This document shows, piece after piece, positions 7,057 to 12,435 of a stretch of DNA of 13,219 nt. Below the pieces are notes generated by a model. The model was not told the origin of the DNA. It searched no databases and worked only from the letters and a program-made list of their open reading frames with translations. The stretch is from JBKBXU01 sp046313675 (GTDB lineage: Bacteria; Bacteroidota; Bacteroidia; Cytophagales; Cytophagaceae): assembly GCA_046313675.1 (NCBI GenBank), contig JBKBXU010000110.1, positions 1 through 13,219 on the forward strand, in the 5' to 3' direction. The translations under genes were made by a program, and so were the position numbers. Positions within the stretch are counted from its first letter, which is position 1, and each line of letters begins with the position of its first letter.

Positions 7057-7061
7057 GGAGG
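7057..7061 (+). promoter_or_regulatory. Shine-Dalgarno sequence that decides the start at 7067
   Basis: GGAGG lies exactly five bases before ATG 7067, the same spacing as for the flavoprotein upstream. It argues against the longer in-frame TTG start at 7010, which has no comparable site and adds a tail that does not look like part of the protein. Confidence 0.75.
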
Positions 7062-7066
7062 TGCTT

Positions 7067-7414
7067 ATGCAAATCTATCATGTAATCATTGTTTATCTGA
7101 TTTCATTATTACTGGCCACTGTGCTTGCTGTTTTGATTTGGAAAGGGAAAAAACGTCACATGTTTTTAGTGTTTTTGCAAGCAGTTTTTGAATTTACCGG
7201 ATTAGGCTTACTTACCTTTTATATAGCGAACGTTACAGTTGATAAGATGACAGGCCCGGATCTGGGGTCTATAATTTTAGGACTAGCTGCAACCTTAGTT
7301 ATTGTTATGTTTATTATGGATAAAGTTTTAAAATATACCCTGCCCCGGTGGTTGCCTCTGGTGCATGTAGGGACAGAGGTTTTGGGGATTTTCTTATTGA
7401 TACTCTATATATAA
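7067..7414 (+). CDS. small four-helix membrane protein of unknown function
   Basis: The 115-residue protein has four hydrophobic segments, at about 3-25, 31-53, 65-85 and 95-114. They are separated by short charged loops, including WKGKKRH (25-31) and KYTLPRWLP (89-97). It has no cleavable signal and almost no soluble part, so it should be an inner-membrane protein. I do not recognise the family and see no catalytic motif. The start at 7067 rests on the GGAGG five bases upstream. The frame is open back to a TTG at 7010, which I consider less likely. It shares an operon with the CPYC flavoprotein and precedes an intrinsic terminator. By analogy the pair could form a membrane-linked redox unit, but there are no conserved cysteines in this protein to support that. 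Confidence 0.7.
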   Translation: MQIYHVIIVYLISLLLATVLAVLIWKGKKRHMFLVFLQAVFEFTGLGLLTFYIANVTVDKMTGPDLGSIILGLAATLVIVMFIMDKVLKYTLPRWLPLVHVGTEVLGIFLLILYI

Positions 7415-7436
7415 ATCAAAAAAAATATAAATCAAG

Positions 7437-7464
7437 AAAAGGCCAATCTGTTTGGCCTTTTTTT
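7437..7464 (+). terminator. intrinsic terminator of the flavoprotein/membrane protein operon
   Basis: GGCCAA (7441-7446) and TTGGCC (7452-7457) pair around TCTGT, flanked by four A on the 5' side and seven T on the 3' side. It lies 26 nt after the stop codon of the membrane protein gene. Confidence 0.88.
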
Positions 7465-7560
7465 ATGATTTGTAAATACTTTAATAGGTCAGTTTATGTA
7501 GTCGAAACTAAAAATTACGCAGCTTTTATTGATTACCTTTTTTTATTAAGAAAATTTAGT

Positions 7561-7590
7561 GGAGAAAAACGACCTCAGTCGTTCTTCTCC
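7561..7590 (-). terminator. hairpin overlapping the 3' end of the 83-codon minus-strand ORF
   Basis: GGAGAA (7561-7566) pairs with TTCTCC (7585-7590), and ACGAC (7569-7573) pairs with GTCGT (7578-7582). Only one mismatch interrupts the stem, around a 4-nt loop. Read on the minus strand, the stop codon TGA of the ORF falls in the loop, and TTTTT sits in the 3' arm rather than after it. It is probably a terminator or mRNA-end stabiliser for this ORF, though the weak T tract leaves doubt. Confidence 0.45.
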
Positions 7591-7826
7591 ATTAAATTCA
7601 AAACCTTTTTTTTATGTAGATGGAAAAAATCTTTCCAATCCTTCATCATGCAATCTGAATATTTAATCTGGTTCTTTTTTAGTTCTGATTCAAATTCTTC
7701 CCAACTCAACTTGTACCACTCTTTTATCCTGTCATTAATTTTTTGGATTCCAAAGTCGACATAAACAACTTTAAAGAACTGGCTTAATGCCAGGGATAAA
7801 TCGTAATTTTTATCAGCCGTCTCCAT
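7575..7826 (-). CDS. hypothetical 83-aa protein, possible remnant of a restriction-modification enzyme C-terminus
   Basis: The short ORF is charged and aromatic-rich with no signal or membrane segment. An AGGA lies 4 nt before its ATG at 7826, and a hairpin covers its stop codon, which together argue that it is, or was, expressed. From memory, the segment KEWYKLSWEEFESELKKNQI (38-57) and the DWKDFF that follows resemble the region near the C-terminus of Eco57I/PglX-like methyltransferases. There a 'fxEfxxELxKxxikLs..xEWxxyF' block precedes 'TDxEIDxxVYxLYgL'. That final block is absent here, and no methyltransferase domain lies upstream on this strand. It could therefore be a decayed fragment, a domesticated piece, or a chance resemblance. 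Real-gene status and family are both uncertain. Confidence 0.45.
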   Translation of the reverse strand: METADKNYDLSLALSQFFKVVYVDFGIQKINDRIKEWYKLSWEEFESELKKNQIKYSDCMMKDWKDFFHLHKKKVLNLMEKND

Positions 7827-8037
7827 ATGTTCCTGATTCTTTACTTAACAATATTTTATTATATAACCTGTCAAAGTCGTAATATGTTAAATGTGTTTCT
7901 AATCTTTTAGGCTTTTTGATAGATAAAATACTTTTAGCGACGATGACTTTTGCCGAATTAGTATTTATTTTAAGTGCTGATTATAGATTTTCCGTTTTTA
8001 AATTTATATTAGAGATAGATATTTAATTCTTTTTAGA

Positions 8038-8610
8038 ATGAAAAAAGCATTTATTATTCTTGCGATTTTGGCCTTGTCAGGATCATATTTATATGCTCAG
8101 GTGCCAAAACCAGAGCGAAGAGATTTAAACCTTGGTCTTTCGAACGGATTGGGAGGGGTAAGTTATTCTTTTTTCCCTTCTTTAGACTTAAGTTATAAAA
8201 CTACCTCATTTAGGCTTTCCCCGGGTTTTGTAGCGCTTTCTGCGGGCGTAACTCAGGAACTTTTTCCAATCTCTGATATTTATTATCAGTGGAAATGGGT
8301 TGTTTCCGGCTACTATTTTATGAGTAAAAGAGATGGAACGTGGCCTGGAGTGGGAACCTTTGGAGTGCAATCTGATGATGTAAATCGATTTGCTTTACTT
8401 ACAGGTTTGAAAATGTTAATAGGTTCCCGTTTTTATAGTTACCTTCAGTTTGGAATTCTACATTCTCGCTATTCGTCAATTGATGAGGTGTTACCTACAG
8501 GAATCATCCGACCTCGTCCTGCTTTCGTTGAATGGTTGCCGTACCTTGAATTTTCCATTGGGATTAATCTGTTTAGAAACTATACCCACGATGTGGTATA
8601 TGCCGATTAA
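8038..8610 (+). CDS. secreted outer-membrane beta-barrel-like protein
   Basis: The 190-residue protein starts with a clear signal peptide (two lysines, hydrophobic core, cleavage near YAQ|VPKP at about 21). The mature chain has repeated amphipathic strand-like stretches with many Tyr, Phe, Ser and Gly residues and ends in an aspartate-rich tail, which fits a small periplasm-facing or outer-membrane barrel. I cannot name a family. The TTG start of the ACP phosphodiesterase-like gene lies only 2 nt after this stop codon, so the two are translationally coupled, although a functional link between a barrel and an acyl-carrier enzyme is not obvious. The 211-nt region upstream, between this gene and the 83-codon ORF, is AT-rich with no structure I can support beyond being a likely promoter region. 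Confidence 0.7.
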   Translation: MKKAFIILAILALSGSYLYAQVPKPERRDLNLGLSNGLGGVSYSFFPSLDLSYKTTSFRLSPGFVALSAGVTQELFPISDIYYQWKWVVSGYYFMSKRDGTWPGVGTFGVQSDDVNRFALLTGLKMLIGSRFYSYLQFGILHSRYSSIDEVLPTGIIRPRPAFVEWLPYLEFSIGINLFRNYTHDVVYAD

Positions 8611-8612
8611 GA

Positions 8613-9197
8613 TTGAATTATCTCGCTCATGCATTTCTTTCAACTTCAGATGAAATTTTAATTGGAAATTTTATTGGTGATTCCGTAAAAGGAAAATTTA
8701 TTAATAAATATCCTGAGGGAATTTCGCAAGGAATATTTTTGCATAGGGCCATAGATACTTATACCGATTGCCACCCAACCTTTCGTAAAAGCAAGAGCCG
8801 TTTGCGGGCTAAGTATGGCCTGTTTTCAGGAATTCTTGTGGATATGTTTTATGATCACTTTCTTGCAGCCCAATGGTCTCAATATTCCTGTGTCAGCCTG
8901 ACGGATTTTTCTTCTAATACCTATAAAACCATTCAAAAATATCACTACTACCTGCCGGATAAAATCAAAATTATTCTGCCTTATATGATTTCAGAAGATT
9001 GGCTGTATTCTTATTCAACCTTTAAAGGCATTCAAAAATCTTTGATTGGGATTAATGACAGAACCAGGCAAAGAGGTATGATAAGTGATGCACATTTAGA
9101 CTTAATGGAATATTACTATTATTTTTTTGATGATTTTAGAATTTTCTTTGATGATGTCCGAAAAGAATTTCCCGGAAATAAAAAGTTTGTCCTTTAA
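8613..9197 (+). CDS. acpH: ACP phosphodiesterase-family protein (AcpH/DUF479), TTG start
   Basis: The 194-residue cytosolic protein matches the AcpH family, whose characterised member removes the 4'-phosphopantetheine group from holo-acyl carrier protein. The conserved blocks are MNYLAHAFLS (1-10), GNFIGDSVKG (18-27), GIFLHRAIDTYTDCHP (40-55), and ILVDMFYDHFLA (74-85). They hold the His/Asp residues (H6, D23, H44, D48, D52, D77, D81, H82) expected for the metal-dependent HD-like site. The length equals the family norm of about 190-195. The start must be TTG at 8613, because the conserved MNYLAH opening begins there and no ATG precedes it in frame before the upstream stop. There is no Shine-Dalgarno, and it follows the barrel gene by 2 nt, consistent with coupling. 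Some Bacteroidota members may act on other substrates. Confidence 0.87.
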   Translation: MNYLAHAFLSTSDEILIGNFIGDSVKGKFINKYPEGISQGIFLHRAIDTYTDCHPTFRKSKSRLRAKYGLFSGILVDMFYDHFLAAQWSQYSCVSLTDFSSNTYKTIQKYHYYLPDKIKIILPYMISEDWLYSYSTFKGIQKSLIGINDRTRQRGMISDAHLDLMEYYYYFFDDFRIFFDDVRKEFPGNKKFVL

Positions 9198-9394
9198 ATT
9201 GAAAGATTGTGTAATTTTGTATAATTATTCAAAGAAGTTTGATTTTTTTTTAAATTTGATTATTTTAATCAATAATTGAATTTTTCTTATTTAGATAATT
9301 TGTAATTGTTTGTTTTATAGGTTATTAATATTTTTTATCTTATTTGATTTTTGCATAAATTCATTCCATTCTTAGAGATTATTCAAGATTTGTT

Positions 9395-9425
9395 TTGGCA
9401 ATTAATATAACTAATCCTATATTTG
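9395..9425 (+). promoter_or_regulatory. Bacteroidota-type promoter for the TerB-like gene
   Basis: TTG (9395-9397, inside TTTTG) and TATATTTG (9418-9425) match the -33 and TAnnTTTG -7 elements with a 20-nt spacer. Transcription would begin near 9432, giving a leader of about 35 nt. This is the most complete promoter in the window. The rest of 9198-9394 is very AT-rich and holds nothing else I can support. Confidence 0.65.
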
Positions 9426-9466
9426 TAGTGTTAAATCAATTGTCAGAAACTTAAATTTTTAGATAT

Positions 9467-9901
9467 ATGTTCATGTTAACTTTATTTGAAACCAAAAAAA
9501 CTAAAGCGCAAAAAAGCCACTTAAAAAACATCATCAATTTGGCTAAAGCGGATGGCTACATGTCTGATCTTGAAATAGACTATATTTTTAGATTGGGAGA
9601 AAAAATGAAATTCAGTGCAGAAGAGATTGAAGATTTAATTGAGGATTCAGCTTCAAACATCTTTGTTAAACCTTCTAATGATTCAGAAAGATTTGATCAG
9701 TTGTTTGATCTTGTTTCTTTAATGCTTGCAGATGGGATCATTGAAGACTCAGAAATGGATTTTTGCATAGATATGGCTAAGAGAATGGGCGTTCGTAATT
9801 CTATCACGGGTGTTTTAGTTAGAAAGATTGTAATGGATCAGCAGAATGGTATAGCAAAAAATGAGATTAAGGAGCAAACAAAGAATTTCCTTTTGATTTG
9901 A
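9467..9901 (+). CDS. TerB-like (tellurite resistance B domain) family protein
   Basis: The 144-residue soluble helical protein shows the TerB-type internal pseudo-repeat of AxADGxxxDxEhD: AKADGYMSDLEIDYI at 26-40 and MLADGIIEDSEMDFC at 86-100. These acidic loops are the metal-binding candidate positions in TerB domains. Many Bacteroidota encode single-domain TerB-like proteins of about this size with no tested function, so tellurite resistance should not be assumed. No other ter genes are present here. ATG 9467 is used, but a second in-frame ATG at 9473 would serve equally well because neither has a Shine-Dalgarno. It has its own promoter and terminator and is therefore monocistronic. Confidence 0.7.
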   Translation: MFMLTLFETKKTKAQKSHLKNIINLAKADGYMSDLEIDYIFRLGEKMKFSAEEIEDLIEDSASNIFVKPSNDSERFDQLFDLVSLMLADGIIEDSEMDFCIDMAKRMGVRNSITGVLVRKIVMDQQNGIAKNEIKEQTKNFLLI

Positions 9902-9928
9902 TTTTTTTAAATTTTTACTTATACTCAT

Positions 9929-9956
9929 AAAAAAGGGCTTTAATGCCCTTTTTTTG
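9929..9956 (+). terminator. intrinsic terminator of the TerB-like gene
   Basis: GGGC (9935-9938) and GCCC (9945-9948) are extended by six A-T pairs into a 10-bp stem around TTTAAT, with a T tract on the 3' side. The symmetrical A and T tracts could let it work in both directions. Confidence 0.85.
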
Positions 9957-9995
9957 TATTATTCGATAGATTTTTGTTATGACCGTCAAGGACAA

Positions 9996-10034
9996 ATGCG
10001 AGCAAAATGAATCAATCAGTCATTTTGCTCGCAT
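9996..10034. repeat. 15-bp perfect inverted repeat between convergent genes
   Basis: ATGCGAGCAAAATGA (9996-10010) is exactly repeated in reverse at 10020-10034 around a 9-nt loop. Outside it, AGGAC and GTCTT extend the pairing after a small bulge. No T tract follows on either strand, and a separate terminator already serves the plus-strand gene. It may end transcription of the minus-strand DUF4199 gene, stabilise its mRNA, or be a dispersed palindromic repeat or protein-binding site. Confidence 0.8.
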
Positions 10035-10054
10035 GTCTTGTATACACTTCAGGG

Positions 10055-10555
10055 TTATTTTTGAGTACTCTTTTTGCGGACGATTATGCCGCTTATCAGA
10101 GATATGAACAAACCCAAAATAAATGTCCATTTTAAGGAGTTTATAGCTTGCTTGAATGGTGTAAATCCTGTCTGAAGTTCTGTTATTCTGGTTTGCACCG
10201 CCTCAGGACTTTCCTCCTGTTGCATCATAAACTCTCTTGACACATCAATTATATAGGTTATGTACTCCTGATTTGCAAAGGTAAAGTATATATAATTAAA
10301 AGCCCCAAGTATAAAACCTGTATAAACAGAAATTAGAATCCCGGAAAGTGTTGCCTGATTATAAGGGATTTCACCATTGAACTTTTGCCGGGAGATATGT
10401 TTGATTCCAGTAAAAATTGCTGAGATCAAAATGGCCAGATTTATAAAAAATGCGAACTTGCCAAATGTAGTGTCGTAAAGATAATAATAGTTAAGTCCGT
10501 CAACCGTTGCCATTAGAATACCGGCACCCAAGCCATACGCAAAATTTATTTTCAT
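10055..10555 (-). CDS. DUF4199-type four-helix membrane protein
   Basis: The 166-residue protein has four hydrophobic segments at about 5-27, 33-51, 68-92 and 142-160. Between helices three and four lies a hydrophilic loop rich in Glu and Gln (about 100-137), and the C-terminus is basic. This layout, with PYNQATLSG entering the third helix, is typical of the DUF4199 family found almost only in Bacteroidota, whose function is unknown. There is no cleavable signal, and it should be an inner-membrane protein. It lies 60 nt after the M23 peptidase gene on the same strand, but it has a promoter candidate of its own in that gap, so it may be transcribed alone as well as by read-through. Confidence 0.75.
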   Translation of the reverse strand: MKINFAYGLGAGILMATVDGLNYYYLYDTTFGKFAFFINLAILISAIFTGIKHISRQKFNGEIPYNQATLSGILISVYTGFILGAFNYIYFTFANQEYITYIIDVSREFMMQQEESPEAVQTRITELQTGFTPFKQAINSLKWTFILGLFISLISGIIVRKKSTQK

Positions 10556-10578
10556 AAATACAGAGCTTTAATATGGCG

Positions 10579-10586
10579 CAAACTTA
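10579..10586 (-). promoter_or_regulatory. candidate -7 element for the DUF4199 gene
   Basis: The minus strand reads TAAGTTTG, an exact TAnnTTTG match followed by CGCC, 23 nt before the start codon at 10555. The -33 element is not at a standard distance, since the nearest TTTG is only 12 nt upstream. Confidence 0.4.
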
Positions 10587-10615
10587 GAGAAAAAAAATCA
10601 AAGGGTCGTTGCTCT

Positions 10616-11944
10616 TTAATTTTTTACAATTATGTTGTCTTCTTCTTCTTCGTCTTCCGGCAAGTCTTCTGAAGATTTTTCCAAATAGACAATTTTTTTC
10701 AACTCTTTCATTTTAACTTCTTTGTATTTTTCAAAGCCGGCTCTTTCCGATTCTTTTATAGGTTCTTTTTTTATGACTTTTATTTTGGTCCCGTCCACTT
10801 GTCTTCCATTTTCCCAAAATCTAAAACAAACATGAGGTCCGGTGGCCAAACCAGTACTTCCAACATAACCAATGGTTTGCCCCTGGCTAACACGAACCCC
10901 GGGTCTCATGCCTTTAGCAATTTTAGACATATGGAGATATTGAGTTTCATACGTGTTATTATGTTTAATTCTAACATAATTGCCATTGTAATTGGAGTAT
11001 TTCGCTTCTTTTATGACTCCATCACCAACTGCAATAATAGGAGTGCCTGTTGGTGCCGCATAATCGGTTCCAAGATGTGGCTTGAATACTTTCTGAACAG
11101 GATGGAATCTCTTTTTTGTATAATGAGATGTAATCCTGAAATATTTAAGCGGAGCTTTTAGAAAACCTCCTTTATGGGTGCTGTTGCCTTGGTCGTCAAA
11201 GTAAGCATCTTTCCCGTTCTGAGGATAGTTAAATGCGTAAAAGGTTTTATTTCCATGGTCAAAACTTGCCGCTGAAACATTGCTGACTCCAATAGGATTG
11301 CCATCTAAAATCAATTCATCATAAATAATTTTGAATTTTTCTCCTTTTTGAATTCTGAAAAAATCGACTTGAGTAGCAAAAATTTTGGATAACTCTATGG
11401 CTACAAGGTGAGAGGCATTATGCTGATTCAGTGTTTCATATATAGAAGAATAAATGATTCCTCCTAGTTCTCTTCTGACAGTGTCTACGTTTCTATAGTG
11501 CTTGTAAACTAATAAAGAATCAAATTTATAAACGACTCTTTCAATCTGGTTGATTTCATATACAAGACATTTGGCTGTGTTTGCGGAATCTTTTTCTTTG
11601 TAAACGGTGAAGTGATGACCGGCCCTCATATACCTGGGATTGAATACTTCGATCGAAAGGTTAGCGAGTTGGTTAATCGCTTCTCCGGGAATATTATATC
11701 GGCTAAAAATCTGACTGAGACTTTCGTTCTTTTTAACCTGATCCTTTTCTATAATTAATGAATCTATCACCATTCCGTATTTAATATTAGGTAGAGCTTC
11801 TTCTAATTCGTTATCAGAAATAGTCTCTTCCGTCTCTATTTGTGGTTCAGTCGCAGTATATTTCTCCAGTACATAATAAAGCGAAAGAACTGTAAAAGTT
11901 AAAACGAGAACAGAAAGAATTCGGATCAGTGGCTTTTTCTTCAT
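10616..11944 (-). CDS. membrane-anchored M23-family (LytM-type) peptidoglycan peptidase
   Basis: The 442-residue protein has an N-terminal membrane anchor (8-25). An OapA/LysM-like region follows at about 65-115 (KNESLSQIFSRYNI...RAGHHFTVYKE), and an M23 domain spans about 268-390. The domain contains KPHLGTDYAAPTGTP with zinc ligands His290 and Asp294, and His338 in QYLHMS. The final motif GPHVCFRF has His371, but Cys373 replaces the third ligand of the usual HxH. M23 enzymes cut peptide cross-links of the cell wall in the periplasm. The Cys could still bind zinc, or the protein could be a non-catalytic activator. The C-terminus (about 391-442) is a long Lys/Glu-rich tail with an acidic run at 430-436. 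The start is fixed by the anchor. It is divergent from the lipoprotein gene, and the 199-nt space between them is AT-rich. Confidence 0.85.
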   Translation of the reverse strand: MKKKPLIRILSVLVLTFTVLSLYYVLEKYTATEPQIETEETISDNELEEALPNIKYGMVIDSLIIEKDQVKKNESLSQIFSRYNIPGEAINQLANLSIEVFNPRYMRAGHHFTVYKEKDSANTAKCLVYEINQIERVVYKFDSLLVYKHYRNVDTVRRELGGIIYSSIYETLNQHNASHLVAIELSKIFATQVDFFRIQKGEKFKIIYDELILDGNPIGVSNVSAASFDHGNKTFYAFNYPQNGKDAYFDDQGNSTHKGGFLKAPLKYFRITSHYTKKRFHPVQKVFKPHLGTDYAAPTGTPIIAVGDGVIKEAKYSNYNGNYVRIKHNNTYETQYLHMSKIAKGMRPGVRVSQGQTIGYVGSTGLATGPHVCFRFWENGRQVDGTKIKVIKKEPIKESERAGFEKYKEVKMKELKKIVYLEKSSEDLPEDEEEEDNIIVKN

Positions 11945-12068
11945 ATTTGCTTATTTAAAGTTCAATAAACCCCTTATTTAAAATAATAATTCCTTTTAAG
12001 TAAACTTAAAATTCTAAAATTTATTCTAAATAGAATATTTTACAGGAAAAATATTCATTTTTAAGGGT

Positions 12069-12076
12069 TATTTTTG
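12069..12076 (+). promoter_or_regulatory. candidate -7 element for the lipoprotein-porP unit
   Basis: TATTTTTG followed by CA matches TAnnTTTG and would give a leader of about 60 nt before the ATG at 12144. No clear -33 TTG is visible upstream, which limits confidence. Confidence 0.4.
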
Positions 12077-12143
12077 CAAAAAAATAGATAAAGGTTAAAC
12101 CAATTATATTATTGATCGTATAGAATACTTAATAAAAAATCAC

Positions 12144-12413
12144 ATGAAGCACCTTGTATTTTACATATTAATAATTTTTGTTTCGGCTTGTCAGCCGAGT
12201 AAAACAGCTTATCACTCTGGTGAAAATAAGGATGATAAAAATTATCATGCAAAAACTGCCCAAGGGATAATTTCCAAAGCACAAAAGAATAAAAAGAAAC
12301 ACAATCGTAAAGCTGAGGCAAAACGTAAGGAGGATATCAAGAATGCCACCAAGGCAAGCTCTGACACCAAAAAGAAAGTTGTGAAAAACCCCGGTCCATT
12401 CAACTTTTATTAA
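12144..12413 (+). CDS. small lysine-rich lipoprotein
   Basis: The 89-residue precursor has a short signal with a lipobox VSAC, so Cys16 should be lipidated and the protein anchored in a membrane facing the periplasm. The mature 74 residues are strongly basic, with runs such as KNKKKHNRKAEAKRKED (48-64), and appear disordered or helical. They end in PGPFNFY. The residues after Cys16 (QPSK) do not look like the acidic export signal that sends lipoproteins to the cell surface in this phylum. It begins a plus-strand unit and sits 22 nt before the PorP/SprF gene, so the two are very likely co-transcribed. I know of no named family. A basic tail could contact peptidoglycan, lipopolysaccharide phosphate or an acidic partner, but that is inference. 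Confidence 0.7.
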   Translation: MKHLVFYILIIFVSACQPSKTAYHSGENKDDKNYHAKTAQGIISKAQKNKKKHNRKAEAKRKEDIKNATKASSDTKKKVVKNPGPFNFY

Positions 12414-12435
12414 GATTTAGATAACCTGATAAAAA

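Noticed and set aside
7010..7066. N-terminal extension of the small membrane protein from a TTG start
   Set aside because: The in-frame extension has no ribosome binding site, while GGAGG lies five bases before ATG 7067, which begins the first membrane helix cleanly.
7348..7764. Plus-strand 138-codon ORF running through a terminator
   Set aside because: It overlaps the membrane protein in another frame and crosses the intrinsic terminator at 7437-7464, and its composition is that of translated AT-rich noncoding DNA.
9467..9901. Tellurite-resistance operon
   Set aside because: Only a single TerB-like domain is present with no terC, terD or related genes, so a resistance role is not supported.
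10799..11161. Plus-strand 120-codon ORF inside the M23 peptidase gene
   Set aside because: It overlaps the well-supported catalytic region of the peptidase on the other strand and its translation has no recognisable features.
11990..12045. Short palindromes such as TTCTAAATAGAA and AAGTAAACTT in the gap before the lipoprotein
   Set aside because: They are 4-5 bp arms in very AT-rich DNA and expected by chance; no operator role can be argued.
12109..12321. Minus-strand ORF opposite the lipoprotein gene
   Set aside because: It is the mirror of the lysine-rich lipoprotein, has no signal or family resemblance, and conflicts with a gene that has a lipobox and a co-oriented neighbour.
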